A stretch of 64,000 nucleotides of DNA. Origin: Streptomyces sp. HUAS 15-9 (GTDB taxonomy: Bacteria; Actinomycetota; Actinomycetes; Streptomycetales; Streptomycetaceae). The position numbers and the translations under genes are program-made. The notes below the pieces were generated by a model. It did not search any database and was not told the origin of the DNA. It saw nothing but the letters and a program-made list of their open reading frames with translations. The DNA lies in contig NZ_CP106798.1 in the NCBI RefSeq assembly GCF_025642155.1, positions 6,882,001 through 6,946,000 of the forward strand, given 5' to 3'. Of the stretch, positions 16,011-25,542 are shown in pieces (position 1 is the first letter of the stretch; the number at the start of each line of letters is the position of its first letter).

Positions 16011-17690
16011 TTGGACGATCGATACGACTTCGTCATCGTCGGCGGAGGCTCCGCCGGCTGCGCGCTGGCGGCACGGTTCAGCGCCGATCCCGCCAACCGT
16101 GTGCTGGTGCTCGAAGCCGGACGCCCCGACTACCCGTGGGACATCCTCATCCAGATGCCCGCCGCCCTGGCCTTTCCCATCGGCAGCCGGTTCTACGACT
16201 GGAGGTACGAGTCCGAGCCGGAACCCTTCCTGCACGGCCGGCGGATCCACCACGCCCGGGGCAAGGTGCTCGGCGGCTCCAGCAGCATCAACGGGATGAT
16301 CTTCCAGCGGGGGAATCCCCTGGACTACGAACGCTGGAGCGCCGACCCGGGGATGGCGGCCTGGGACTACGCCCACTGCCTGCCGTACTTCAAGCGGATG
16401 GAGAACTGTCTCGCCGACCCGGAGGGAGAGTTCCGCGGCCACCACGGACCGCTCGTCCTCGAACGGGGACCGGCCGACAGTCCGCTGTTCGCCGCCTTCT
16501 TCGAAGCCGTGCAGCAGGCGGGGTACCGGGTGACCGACGATGTGAACGGCTTCCGTCAGGAGGGCTTCGCCGCGTTCGACCGGAACGTGTACCGCGGCCG
16601 TCGGCTCAGCGCCGCCCGGGCCTATCTGCACCCCGTGATGAGCCGCCCCAACCTGTCGGTACGAACCCGGGCGACGGTCACCCGCATCCTGTTCGAGGGC
16701 GGGCGGGCGGTGGGCGTGGAGTACACGGTGCGGGGCGGCGGCCGGCGGCGGCAGGGCCGCGGCGGAAGGGTCGTCCTGTGCGGCGGAGCCGTCAACTCCC
16801 CGCAGTTGCTCCAGCTCTCCGGTGTGGGGAACGCGGACGAACTGGCAGTGCTCGGCATCGAGCCGGTGCTGCACCTGCCTGGCGTCGGCGAGAACCTTCA
16901 GGACCACTTGGAGGTGTATGTGCAGCACGGCAGCAGGAAGCCGGTGTCGGTGCAGCCCGCGCTCAAGCTGTGGCGCCGGCCCCTGGTCGCCGCCGAGTGG
17001 CTGCTCCTGCACCGCGGGCCCGGGGCGACGAACCACTTCGAGGCCGGCGGGTTCGTACGCAGCAACGAGGACGTGGCCTACCCCAACCTGATGTTCCACT
17101 TCCTGCCCGCCGCGGTCCGCTACGACGGGTCCTCGCCCGCACCGGGGCACGGCTATCAGGTGCATGTCGGGCCCATGTACTCGGACGCGCGGGGATCGGT
17201 GAAGATCGTCTCACCCGACCCCGGCACGCACCCCGCGCTGCGGTTCAACTACCTCTCGACAGCCAAGGACCGCAGGGAGTGGGTCGAGGCGATCCGGATC
17301 ACCCGGCATATCCTCGGCCGGCCCGCCTTCGAGGAGTTCAGCAGCGGTGAGCTCTCCCCGGGCTCCGGGGTCGAGACCGAGGAGCAGATCCTGGACTGGG
17401 TGGCGGCCGACGGCGAGACCGCCCTCCACCCCTCGTGCACCTGCAGGATGGGCATCGACGAGGCATCGGTCGTGGACCCCGGCACCATGGCGGTGCACGG
17501 CCTGGCGGGGCTGTACGTCGTGGACGCCTCCGTGATGCCGTACGTGACCAACGGCAACATCTACGCCCCGGTGATGATGCTCGCCGAGAAGTCCGCCGAC
17601 ATCATCCTCGGCAACGAGCCCCTGGCGCCCGAACCCGTGGAGTTCTACCGGCACTCCGGCGCCGGACGAGCGCGGCGTCGGCCGAGGTAG
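16011..17690 (+). CDS. GMC-family FAD oxidoreductase (choline dehydrogenase-like)
   Basis: The 559-aa product shows the GMC fold. The FAD dinucleotide motif is [14 protein letters not shown] at the N-terminus, GMC signature 1 is [13 protein letters not shown], signature 2 is [16 protein letters not shown], and the active-site His is in HPSCTCRMG, with the second catalytic residue in NGNIYAP. It oxidises an alcohol, choline being the best guess from overall similarity to BetA. The start is TTG, supported by AGGAGATCAAGG just upstream. It converges on the APC permease gene, overlapping it by 46 bp, which suggests a catabolic pair. Confidence 0.88.
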   Translation: MDDRYDFVIVGGGSAGCALAARFSADPANRVLVLEAGRPDYPWDILIQMPAALAFPIGSRFYDWRYESEPEPFLHGRRIHHARGKVLGGSSSINGMIFQRGNPLDYERWSADPGMAAWDYAHCLPYFKRMENCLADPEGEFRGHHGPLVLERGPADSPLFAAFFEAVQQAGYRVTDDVNGFRQEGFAAFDRNVYRGRRLSAARAYLHPVMSRPNLSVRTRATVTRILFEGGRAVGVEYTVRGGGRRRQGRGGRVVLCGGAVNSPQLLQLSGVGNADELAVLGIEPVLHLPGVGENLQDHLEVYVQHGSRKPVSVQPALKLWRRPLVAAEWLLLHRGPGATNHFEAGGFVRSNEDVAYPNLMFHFLPAAVRYDGSSPAPGHGYQVHVGPMYSDARGSVKIVSPDPGTHPALRFNYLSTAKDRREWVEAIRITRHILGRPAFEEFSSGELSPGSGVETEEQILDWVAADGETALHPSCTCRMGIDEASVVDPGTMAVHGLAGLYVVDASVMPYVTNGNIYAPVMMLAEKSADIILGNEPLAPEPVEFYRHSGAGRARRRPR

Positions 17691-19177
17691 AGGGCACCGC
17701 CGACGGCGGCGATGACGGCGGGGAAGAACAGGGCCCCCCACCGGTAGTACCAGGCGTCCCCGGGGTACACCGCGGCCCGTGGCCAGGCCACGTTGACGGT
17801 CATGGCCATGCCGTACAGCACGGCGACGAGGTTCACGGCGAGGCCCCAGCGGCCCAGGGAGAAGTACGGCCCGTGGTCGGCACGAGGCCACGTGCCACGC
17901 AGCCGACGCACCAGCATGGGGCCCGTCACCAGCAGATACGGGACGTAGAACAGCACGATGCCGGCTGAGGTCAGGGTGTAGAACAGGTGCCGGTTGCCGA
18001 GGTTGACCACCAGCAGCGCGATGGTCAGCAGACAGGTGAGCAGGGCCGGTACGACGGGGGTCCTGGAATGCGGGGAGACCCGGGAGACGGCCCGGCTGAA
18101 GGGCAGCCGGCCGTCGCGGGCCATGGAGAACAGAAGCCGGATCGCCGCGGTCTGCACGGCCAGACAGCAGACGGTGACGGCGATCGCCACGCACACCAGA
18201 AAGACGGACCCGAGCCCGGAGCCGAGCGTGGACTTGACGACGTAGGGCATGCCCAGGTCGGCCAGTTCGGGGTCCATGATGTCGCCGACCGCCATCATCG
18301 CGACCAGAATCAGCAGCCCGCCGGAGACGAACGCCGCGGTGAGCGCCCGCAGGATGGCACGGGGCGCGTGCCGTCTGGGCTCCCTCGTCTCCTCCGCCAG
18401 CGATCCCGCGGTGTCGAAGCCGTAGAAGACGTAGGCGCTCGCGAGCGAGGCGACCAGGAACGCGCCGAGATAGCCGGAGGAGTGGCCCGCCCCGGTGCCG
18501 TGCGTCTGCAGGACGACCTGCGGCCCCCGTCGGACATGCATGGCCAGCATGACGACGAGCAGGGTCACGGCGACCAGTTCGACCACCACGCCGAAGTCGT
18601 TGATCCTCGCCATCAGCCGGACACCGCACAGGTTGACCACGGTGGTGAAGACCACCAGACCGAGAGCGAGCACGATGGCGTTCTGGGCACCGCCGCGGGT
18701 GTCGGTCACGCCTGCGTCGGCGGGACTGCCGAGGATCTGGAAGGCCGGTGAGATCTGCGGCAGGACGACCTGGTAGGCGACCGCGACGGCGGCCGCGGTG
18801 ACCACCGCGCCGCCGGCCATGATCCAGCCCGACAGCCACGAGGTGAGGGGCCGGGCGAGGTGCTTGGACCACTGGTACACCGACCCGGCCAGCGGGAACT
18901 GTCCGACCATCTCGGCGAAACACAGGGCGACGGCGAGTTGCCCGAGGAACACCATCGGCCAGGTCCAGATGTACGCCGGGCCGCCGGAGGCGAAGCCGAA
19001 GCCGAAAAGCTGGAACACCCCGGTCAGGACCGAGATGTAGCTGAAACTCGCGGCGAAACTGGACATCGGCCCGAGGGAACGCTTCAGCTCCTGACGGTAG
19101 CCGAACCGTGCCAGGTCGTCGCTGTCGTCGCCGGGCGCCTCGGGAGGACGGCTCCTCGGGATCCTCACGGTTCCCAT
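17645..19177 (-). CDS. APC superfamily amino acid/amine permease
   Basis: The 510-aa product has about 12 membrane helices and the APC signature near the N-terminus ([39 protein letters not shown]). The mid-protein [17 protein letters not shown] matches the loop after TM6 in GABA/choline-type permeases. It imports an amino acid, polyamine or quaternary amine. The ATG at 19177 follows GGAG. Its 3' end overlaps the end of the GMC oxidoreductase gene on the opposite strand. Confidence 0.9.
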   Translation of the reverse strand: MGTVRIPRSRPPEAPGDDSDDLARFGYRQELKRSLGPMSSFAASFSYISVLTGVFQLFGFGFASGGPAYIWTWPMVFLGQLAVALCFAEMVGQFPLAGSVYQWSKHLARPLTSWLSGWIMAGGAVVTAAAVAVAYQVVLPQISPAFQILGSPADAGVTDTRGGAQNAIVLALGLVVFTTVVNLCGVRLMARINDFGVVVELVAVTLLVVMLAMHVRRGPQVVLQTHGTGAGHSSGYLGAFLVASLASAYVFYGFDTAGSLAEETREPRRHAPRAILRALTAAFVSGGLLILVAMMAVGDIMDPELADLGMPYVVKSTLGSGLGSVFLVCVAIAVTVCCLAVQTAAIRLLFSMARDGRLPFSRAVSRVSPHSRTPVVPALLTCLLTIALLVVNLGNRHLFYTLTSAGIVLFYVPYLLVTGPMLVRRLRGTWPRADHGPYFSLGRWGLAVNLVAVLYGMAMTVNVAWPRAAVYPGDAWYYRWGALFFPAVIAAVGGALYLGRRRARPAPECR

Positions 19178-19499
19178 GATGGCTCCGTGGGCACGTGGCG
19201 CATGTGGGACCGTGGATCATGGGGGCGTCATCGGCGGCGGGATCGAAACAGCCCAGGATCGTCGGAGCGGTCTTCGACCGTTCCGGCACGTGCCGGGTGT
19301 TCCTCGGCTCCTGAGCCCCACCGTCCGGCGCCCCTGGCTCGTGCGTGACCGTCGATGCTCGTCCTGTCGCTCGGCGTGATCTTCGTCAAGAGCGTCTCAC
19401 CGCGCCCGGTGCCGGGTGAGGATGGGACCGAGGGGCGCCTACGGCGTCCCCGCAGGGGCGAACTGGATGCATGCCCCGAATGCCCCGGTTTGAGATTCT
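19178..19499. other. 322-bp divergent intergenic region
   Basis: This gap separates the start of the APC permease gene (minus strand) from the second SpoIIE phosphatase gene (plus strand), so it should hold promoters for both. I see no convincing -35/-10 pair, no palindrome longer than a few bases and no small gene with a ribosome site. Confidence 0.4.
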
Positions 19500-20810
19500 G
19501 TGAGGGTGTTGGGTGTCGTGCGGTGGATCCAGTCCCGTCGAAGAACGGCGCAGGTCGACGGCCGGAACCGGGTGAGCGGCCGGAACCGGGAGAATGACCG
19601 GAGCCGGGAGAACGGGCTGAAGGCGCTGCGCATGGCGGCGGCCGGCATCGGCACGACGCCGGACGAGAGCACGACCTGTGCCGAACTGGCCCGGGCGGTC
19701 GTACGGCTGGCCGGCGGCGCGGCGGCGGTCATGCACCGGGTCGGCAGAAGCGTCTCCGGGTACGACTCGATCATCGGGGACGCCGACGCCCTGCCCGACG
19801 CCCGCTGGGCCGCCGCGCTGGCCCGGGCCGCCGCGACCCCGGCGGCCGACGGCCGTGACGAGCCGTGGACCGAGTACCCGGCCCACGGCGGGACCAGGCC
19901 CGCGGTCTGTCTGCCGCTGACCAGCGGGGAGCTCCAGTACGGCGTGCTCGTCTGCGCACGGCAGGGCCCGCCGTTCACCCGCTCCGAGGTGGAGCTTCTC
20001 GCCCTGCTGGCCGAGCGCGCCGCCTCCCACATCCGGCAGGCCCGCGAGTACGACCGGATCAGCAGCACCGCCGCCGACCTGCAGCGCGCCCTGCTCGCCG
20101 AGCCCGGCCGGCCGCACCCCAACCTGGACGTCGCCGTCCGCTATCTGCCCGCGGGCACGCGCACGCTGGTCGGCGGCGACTGGTGCGAGACCGTACGGCT
20201 GCACTTCGGCCGCACCCTGCTCGTCGTCGGCGACGTCATGGGCCACGGCCTGGAGGCCGCTGTCGACATGAACGCCTACCGCTCCTCCCTGCGCTACATC
20301 GCCTCCGCCGACCTGCCCCCGCACCGGGTGCTGCGCCAGATGGACGACATCGCCTCCGGTGAGGCGGACCGCAGACCCGCCACCTGTCTGATCGCACGTG
20401 TCGACCCGGCCCGCGGCCAGCTCACCGTGGCCAGCGCGGGCCACCTTCCCGCCGCGCTGATCACGCGCGGCGGCCACACCTCACTGCTGCCCGCCCCGGT
20501 CGGCCCACCGCTGGGCACCGGCTTCGGCGGCTACGAGTCGACCACGTACCGGCTCGACCCCGACCAGACGCTGGTGCTGTTCACCGACGGCCTCGTGGAG
20601 CACCGCGACGAGGACATCGACAGCTCCCTGCAGCGCCTGGCCGAGATCCGCTTCGCCGTCGGCGCGGGCGTCCACGAGATCCTGGAGACGATCGTCACCC
20701 GCCTCGACGTGAAGAACGCGGAGGACGACGTGGCGGTCATGGCGGCCCGCCCACGACTGCGCCAGAGCTCCCACATCCCGCTGGAGGGCGCTCCCGAGAT
20801 GGGGTGGTGA
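19500..20810 (+). CDS. GAF-SpoIIE (PP2C) phosphatase
   Basis: The 436-aa product has a GAF-like region at about residues 55-185 followed by a PP2C/SpoIIE domain at about 205-420 (GGDWCETV, VVGDVMGHGLEAA, SAGHLPAALI, LFTDGLVEH, DDVAVMAAR). It lacks the HATPase domain of the larger phosphatase at 13131. RsbU-type phosphatases reactivate anti-sigma antagonists. The start is uncertain among GTG codons at 19500, 19506 and 19515; the last has GAGG about 9 nt upstream. An 18-bp repeat expands the N-terminal region. It converges on the CHAT gene with 30 bp between. Confidence 0.85.
   Translation: MRVLGVVRWIQSRRRTAQVDGRNRVSGRNRENDRSRENGLKALRMAAAGIGTTPDESTTCAELARAVVRLAGGAAAVMHRVGRSVSGYDSIIGDADALPDARWAAALARAAATPAADGRDEPWTEYPAHGGTRPAVCLPLTSGELQYGVLVCARQGPPFTRSEVELLALLAERAASHIRQAREYDRISSTAADLQRALLAEPGRPHPNLDVAVRYLPAGTRTLVGGDWCETVRLHFGRTLLVVGDVMGHGLEAAVDMNAYRSSLRYIASADLPPHRVLRQMDDIASGEADRRPATCLIARVDPARGQLTVASAGHLPAALITRGGHTSLLPAPVGPPLGTGFGGYESTTYRLDPDQTLVLFTDGLVEHRDEDIDSSLQRLAEIRFAVGAGVHEILETIVTRLDVKNAEDDVAVMAARPRLRQSSHIPLEGAPEMGW
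19559..19612 (+). repeat. Three 18-bp tandem units in a phosphatase N-terminus
   Basis: Units at 19559-19576, 19577-19594 and 19595-19612 share the core CCGGAACCGGG or a one-base variant. They encode the hexapeptides GRNRVS, GRNREN and DRSREN ahead of the GAF domain. The frame is kept, so the repeat is a charged N-terminal extension. Confidence 0.7.
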
Positions 20811-20840
20811 GCCCCGCGGTCCCTTCGTCACCCCGCCCGC

Positions 20841-23800
20841 TCACGCCCCCGCATGCACCAGTGCCGCCCAGGTCCACGGCAGGTCCGGCCGTTCCGCGCG
20901 CAGCGCGCGCACGGTGTGGTGCAGGGCCTGCGCCGCGGGCAGGGGACCGGGGCGCGGCAGGGACGGGGCCAGCGTGCGGTGGAACCGGGCGGCGGCGTCG
21001 GCCGCGAAGGTGTCGCCGACCTCCCAGAGTGTGGCCACCGACTGGGCGTATCCGGCCAGCTGGAAGGCGGAGGCGAGGTGGACGGCCTCGTCGGCCAGGG
21101 CGGGCGCGGCGCTGCCGCGGGCCGTGCCACAGGCCGAGAGATAGGCCAACTCGGCCGACTCCAGGCGTAGTTCGGCGATGTCCTGGAGGAACAGGTCCCC
21201 GTCGGCCAGCAGCAGCCGCCCCGCGGCCGGTTTCTCCGGGTCGCTGTCGGCGTGGCAGGCGAAGTGCACCAGGGAGGCGGTCGGTACGGCCGTGCGCACC
21301 GCGTCCCGGGTGGCGGCCGCTCCGATCAGCGGGACCCCGCCGCCCGCCGCGACCGCCTCGGCGGCCTCGGCGACCGTACGGGCCAGGGGCGCCTGCCCCG
21401 CCGTGTCCGGCATGGCCACGGCCAGGGTGCCGCGTCGGCCAGGTGCCGCGCGCCGGCGGGCCCGGCTGAACAGCAGGGCGCGCAGCGTCGGCGTGTAGGA
21501 GGAGACGACCCGGTCCAGAACCGCCGCTCCGTCCGGTCCGTCCGTTCCGTGGTGCCCGGCGGCGTGCAGCGGGAAGGAGTTGAGGACACCGGACGGCGAC
21601 CACCACAGCCGCGGCCACGGCGCTCCCGGCTCATGGGGGTCCCCCCTGTCCGAGCGCAGCCGAGAACTTGGGGGACGGCCGGTCAATCCGAGGGTGTCCA
21701 GGACCGGTTCGGCCAGGACGTCCCAGAGCCAGGCCAGCGTGCCCGTGAAGATGTCCCGCGCCTCCTCGAACAGCGGATCGCGCGGTCCGGCCGTGAGCGC
21801 CTCGACCGCGAGCCGGAACGACTCGGCCTGGGCCGCCAGGTCGGCGGCGTCCAGCTCGGGCAGCGGCACCGTGCGCAGCCCGTCCGCGCACAGCGCCAGG
21901 GCGTCGCAGCGGCGGGGATGGACGTTCACGCTCACCACCGGGCCCTCCGCGGCGGCGGGCAGCAGGTCGTCCAGGCCCAGCGGCAGCGGGGTGAGGAAGC
22001 GCCGGAAGCCGGGGCGCCGCTGGAGCTCGGCGACGAGCCGGGCGGCGTCCGCGGAAGCGGCACGCACCGCTTCGAACTCGCCGGGGTCGGCCCAATGGCC
22101 GGGCTCCACCCTGCGGCGTAGCGCCCGGACCTCGTCCAGTGCGACGCGCAGCCGGGCGTGCAGGTCGGCGTCCGCGCCGTGCAGGACCTCCAGCTCGCGA
22201 CGGGCGTTGAGCGCGGTGGACAGCAGGTGCGCCCGGCCGTCCTCCAGGGTCTCCAGCGCGTCCACGGGGTCCCGTTCGTCGAGCGCCCTGGCGGCGCGGT
22301 CGGACGCCATCCGGGTGATCCGGCTGAACGACCGGGCGGCGGGCCGATCCGGCGCCCGGGACTGTTCGAGACGTGAGCGGGTGGCCGAGGTCCACTGCGT
22401 CAGCAGCATCGCGGTGCGCAGCCCCGGATCGGGTACGGCGGTCAGCTCGCGGGCGAGGGACACGGCCTCCTCGAAGTCCGCCTCCTCGGGCCACAGGGCG
22501 TCCCGGAAGAAGAGCGAGACGGCGAGGGACGTCCTGGCCTCGTCGTACTCCGGTGTCCCCGGGGTGAGCCGGGTCAGTCTGCGGCGGGCGCCCCGCACCC
22601 CTTCCTCCACGGCCTCCAGCTGGTCGAACGGCGACTCGGAGGAGAACATCAACGCCGTGTGTGCGCCGAAGAGTTCGGGGGCGATCCCCATCTGCCGCAG
22701 CTGCTCGGGCATGTCGTCGAACATCTCCCGCAGCAGGGGCAGGGACCTGCGCAGGGACTGCAATCGGGCCGGGCCCTCGTCCGGTTCGTTCATCGACTCG
22801 TAGGTGATCTTCTGCACGCGCAGCAGGTTCCGGCTGCCCCTGAGCAGCCCGTGCTCGCGGGAGCCGGCCGGGAGCAGGCCGAGCAACCGCTCGTGGACGT
22901 CCAGGAGTTCGTCGAGGGCGCCGGTGTCCACCGGCTCCTCGACATCCGGCTCGGGCCCGGTGCTCTCACCCGCCAGCAGGTCGGCCAGGGCCTGTTCGCG
23001 CTCCTCCTCGGGCAGCCGGGCGATGCGCCGGGCCTGCAACTCCATGGTCTTGGCGAAGAGATCGCTCAGGGAGACCTGTGCCGGGTAGCCCAGCACCAGG
23101 CTGCCGAGCTCCATCAGCTCCTGGCCGCGGCTGCCGCCACCCTCCTCCGCGCCCATGCCGATGAGTTGCAGCACCGCGCCCAGCGGATGACCGGAGGGGT
23201 CCCCCGACAGCGCGGACCGCATGGCGCTGTCGACGGCCTCCCAGTCCTCCCGCTGCTCGGGTGTGAGGTCCGAGCGGGAGGCCAGCTCCCCCTGGAGCAT
23301 CGACGCCTGCAGGAGCAGCACCCGCACCCGCTCCGCCCGCTCGGCGTCACCGGCGAACAAAGCGTCGGCCTCGGTCAGCGGTCCGACGGCCTCCCCCGGT
23401 TGCTGGGCCACCACCAGGTTCGCGGCCAGCCGCAACAGGAGATCACCCCGCTCCGGGTGCCCGTCGGGAGTGAGTTCGAGCAGTCGCCGCAGGGTCCCGG
23501 CGGCCTCTGAGGCCTGTGCGGCGGCTCGTGACCGGTCGTCGTCCGGGATGCCGATCAGCTCGGCGTCGGCGAGCCGGCCGAGCCGTTCGCGCAGCTGCTC
23601 CGGCTGCCCGTCGTCCGTCAGGTCCAGCGAGCGCCGCAGCGCGGCCACGGCCTCCTCCCGCGGCGCCGGACCCGGCGCCTCGCCGTCCTGTGCGCTGTGG
23701 GCGAGGACGATGAGGGCGTAGCCGAGGTCCGAGTACATCTGCGCCACGTTCTGATCGCCCTCGCCGGCGGCCCGGGTCGCCGTGCGCAGCATCGCGACGG

Positions 23801-24602
23801 CCTCGGGCACCAGGGTGCGGTCCCGCCGCTGCTCCGCCGAGGCGAGCAGCGCCAGCCCCAGCCCGTTGGCGCAGCGGGCGTGGTTGGGATGGCCCGGGGG
23901 AGTCGCGGTGAACGCGGTGCGCAGGACGTCGACGGCCTCGGTGAGCGGCTCGGGTCCGCTGTCCCCCTGGACGGCACTCAGCAGCAGCGCGTATCCGAGG
24001 TTGCAGCCGGCCAGCGCGCGGTCGGGGCCCTCCGGCGACAGATGCGGAAGGGAGTCCCGGGTCAGCCCGGCCGCGAGCTCGAACGCCTCCGGGTACGGCA
24101 GCGCGACGGCGAGCTCCATCACCACCATCGCCAGATTCGTCAGGGCCTCGGCGTGCCGCTGGACGAGCTGCGCCGGCTCCTCGGGCCGCTCGCCGCCGGG
24201 GCCCGCCATCTCGTCGAGCGCGGAGCGCAGATCGGGGGGCAGGACGTCCTCCTGTCCCGGCAGATGGAAGTAGAAGGGAGCGAGGAGCGTCAGGCCGTAC
24301 CGGCTCTCCCGCTCGGCGGTGGGGGCGCTGGGCCGGTCGTGCGCGCGGAACAGGTACGTCACGCCCAGGACGTACACCACCTCCGGGTCGAGTCCGAAGC
24401 CGCCGTCCGGTGCGGGGCCCATCAGGTGCCACAGCAGCCGGCCGGTCTCGCCGTGCGCCTCCTCGGTGTGCAGACGCGCGTTGCCCGCGGGATCGCCGGT
24501 CCCCTCCAGCCGCTCCCGTACGGCCGTGAGCAGCCGCTCGCGCTCGGCCGGCCGGTCGGTGTCCCCGGGCCGCCGGCCCGGATCCGTCGTGTCCGTCGTC
24601 AT
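20841..24602 (-). CDS. CHAT-domain caspase-like protein with TPR-like helical array
   Basis: The 1253-aa product has a large all-helical region at about residues 1-820 with TPR-like pairs (for example LAGCNLGYALLLSAV, RCANGLGLALLASAEQ, MYSDLGYALIVLAHS). The C-terminal CHAT protease domain at about 930-1253 has the catalytic dyad His1117 (LVHFACHAD) and Cys1158 (LAYLSACGTARG). CHAT enzymes are caspase-family peptidases used in bacterial conflict and cell-suicide systems. Residues PPSSRLRSDRGDPHEPG just upstream of the WWSPSGVLNSFPLHAA core are encoded by a dispersed repeat element. The ATG at 24602 follows AGGAGT. It is last in a three-gene operon after a membrane protein and a Cys-rich protein. 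No partner substrate is identified. Confidence 0.9.
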   Translation of the reverse strand: MTTDTTDPGRRPGDTDRPAERERLLTAVRERLEGTGDPAGNARLHTEEAHGETGRLLWHLMGPAPDGGFGLDPEVVYVLGVTYLFRAHDRPSAPTAERESRYGLTLLAPFYFHLPGQEDVLPPDLRSALDEMAGPGGERPEEPAQLVQRHAEALTNLAMVVMELAVALPYPEAFELAAGLTRDSLPHLSPEGPDRALAGCNLGYALLLSAVQGDSGPEPLTEAVDVLRTAFTATPPGHPNHARCANGLGLALLASAEQRRDRTLVPEAVAMLRTATRAAGEGDQNVAQMYSDLGYALIVLAHSAQDGEAPGPAPREEAVAALRRSLDLTDDGQPEQLRERLGRLADAELIGIPDDDRSRAAAQASEAAGTLRRLLELTPDGHPERGDLLLRLAANLVVAQQPGEAVGPLTEADALFAGDAERAERVRVLLLQASMLQGELASRSDLTPEQREDWEAVDSAMRSALSGDPSGHPLGAVLQLIGMGAEEGGGSRGQELMELGSLVLGYPAQVSLSDLFAKTMELQARRIARLPEEEREQALADLLAGESTGPEPDVEEPVDTGALDELLDVHERLLGLLPAGSREHGLLRGSRNLLRVQKITYESMNEPDEGPARLQSLRRSLPLLREMFDDMPEQLRQMGIAPELFGAHTALMFSSESPFDQLEAVEEGVRGARRRLTRLTPGTPEYDEARTSLAVSLFFRDALWPEEADFEEAVSLARELTAVPDPGLRTAMLLTQWTSATRSRLEQSRAPDRPAARSFSRITRMASDRAARALDERDPVDALETLEDGRAHLLSTALNARRELEVLHGADADLHARLRVALDEVRALRRRVEPGHWADPGEFEAVRAASADAARLVAELQRRPGFRRFLTPLPLGLDDLLPAAAEGPVVSVNVHPRRCDALALCADGLRTVPLPELDAADLAAQAESFRLAVEALTAGPRDPLFEEARDIFTGTLAWLWDVLAEPVLDTLGLTGRPPSSRLRSDRGDPHEPGAPWPRLWWSPSGVLNSFPLHAAGHHGTDGPDGAAVLDRVVSSYTPTLRALLFSRARRRAAPGRRGTLAVAMPDTAGQAPLARTVAEAAEAVAAGGGVPLIGAAATRDAVRTAVPTASLVHFACHADSDPEKPAAGRLLLADGDLFLQDIAELRLESAELAYLSACGTARGSAAPALADEAVHLASAFQLAGYAQSVATLWEVGDTFAADAAARFHRTLAPSLPRPGPLPAAQALHHTVRALRAERPDLPWTWAALVHAGA
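21632..21676 (+). repeat. Dispersed inverted-repeat element, copy 2 (inside CHAT gene)
   Basis: This is the same REP/MITE-like element as at 5651-5695, here reading ATGGGGGTCCCCCC, TGTCCGAGCGCAGCCGAGAA and CTTGGGGGAC on the plus strand. It lies in frame inside the CHAT gene and is translated from the opposite strand as PSSRLRSDRGDPHEP, in a loop before the CHAT catalytic core. Confidence 0.85.
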
Positions 24603-24644
24603 GTTCCGTACTCCTGATCCGAGTCGTCCCCGATGCCGGTCACG

Positions 24645-25532
24645 TCACAGTCGCCGTGGTCCCGCCCCCTTCCGGAAGCGTTCGGTGAGTGCGGGTCCCA
24701 GGCTCGCCCGGACCGGACGGGTCTCCTCGTCGAACCGCTCGGACAGCTCCGGGAGATGGACGTCGACCGCCGACTCCACCAGCTCCGCGTACACCTCGGC
24801 CCGTTCCCGGCCCCGCCGCCAGGCCACCAGCGCCGCGCAGGCCCCGGCCGCGGCGCTCGGCCACCACACCGCGCCCAGCAGCAGATACAGCACGGCCCAG
24901 CCGCCGAGCCGCAGTGTCTCGTCCAGCCGCTGCCGGGCCTCGGCCAGAGGCGTGCGTGTGGAGTCGGGCAGGACGAGCCACAACCGGGGCCACGCGTCGG
25001 CCAGTTCGAGCCGGTACTCCAGGCGGATCCGCACGGCGGGAGCGCGCAGCCGGTCCCCGGTCCAGGTGGGGCACTGGGGCGGGACCAGCGCCACCTGGTT
25101 GCGCCGCACCTCCAGCTCGCCCATCCGGACGGCGTCCTCGCCCTCGCCCCGGGCCCGGCGGCAGGCCTCGTCCCGCTCCCGCCAGATCCGGCGCCGCCGC
25201 CTCGTGAGCGCACCGGCCGCCCCGCCCAGGGGCCAGGGCCAGCTCCCCAGCAGGGCACGCTCGTACGGCCCGGAGAGCGCGTCGGCCACCAGTCCGGCCG
25301 CGAAGGAGGCGGCGATGGCGCCGAGGAGCAGCACGGCCGTACGGGTCGAGCCCGAACCGGAACTCAGCCCGGTCAGCCGGTGCCGCAGCAGCCCCACGTC
25401 GGACCAGTGACCCTGGCGCAGCGTCACGCCTGCGGCCAGAGCGCAGGTGAACAGCAGCCCGGGCAGCACCACCGCCCCCGCCCAGCGTTCGGCCAGCTTC
25501 CGTCCGACGTCGGTGACGAATCCGGTGAGCAT
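24645..25532 (-). CDS. Membrane protein of the CHAT operon (unknown function)
   Basis: The 295-aa product has membrane segments at about residues 18-36 (AGAVVLPGLLFTCALAAGV), 65-88 (TAVLLLGAIAASFAAGLVADAL) and 215-245 (WAVLYLLLGAVWWPSAAAGACAALVAW). A soluble, Arg-rich loop lies between the second and third. The C-terminal 50 residues are charged and helical (VYAELVESAVDVHLPELSERF). I do not recognise a named family. It starts 10 bp after the Cys-rich gene and ends 42 bp before the CHAT gene, so all three are probably one transcript. A membrane-associated regulator or target of the CHAT protease is an inference from position only. Confidence 0.75.
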   Translation of the reverse strand: MLTGFVTDVGRKLAERWAGAVVLPGLLFTCALAAGVTLRQGHWSDVGLLRHRLTGLSSGSGSTRTAVLLLGAIAASFAAGLVADALSGPYERALLGSWPWPLGGAAGALTRRRRRIWRERDEACRRARGEGEDAVRMGELEVRRNQVALVPPQCPTWTGDRLRAPAVRIRLEYRLELADAWPRLWLVLPDSTRTPLAEARQRLDETLRLGGWAVLYLLLGAVWWPSAAAGACAALVAWRRGRERAEVYAELVESAVDVHLPELSERFDEETRPVRASLGPALTERFRKGAGPRRL

Positions 25533-25542
25533 GCCCGGCCGC

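Noticed and set aside
13580..17350. A 1256-codon plus-strand frame spanning the phosphatase and GMC oxidoreductase genes
   Set aside because: It is out of frame with two genes that have clear domains, crosses their intergenic gap, and encodes Arg/Pro/Gly-rich sequence with no motif.
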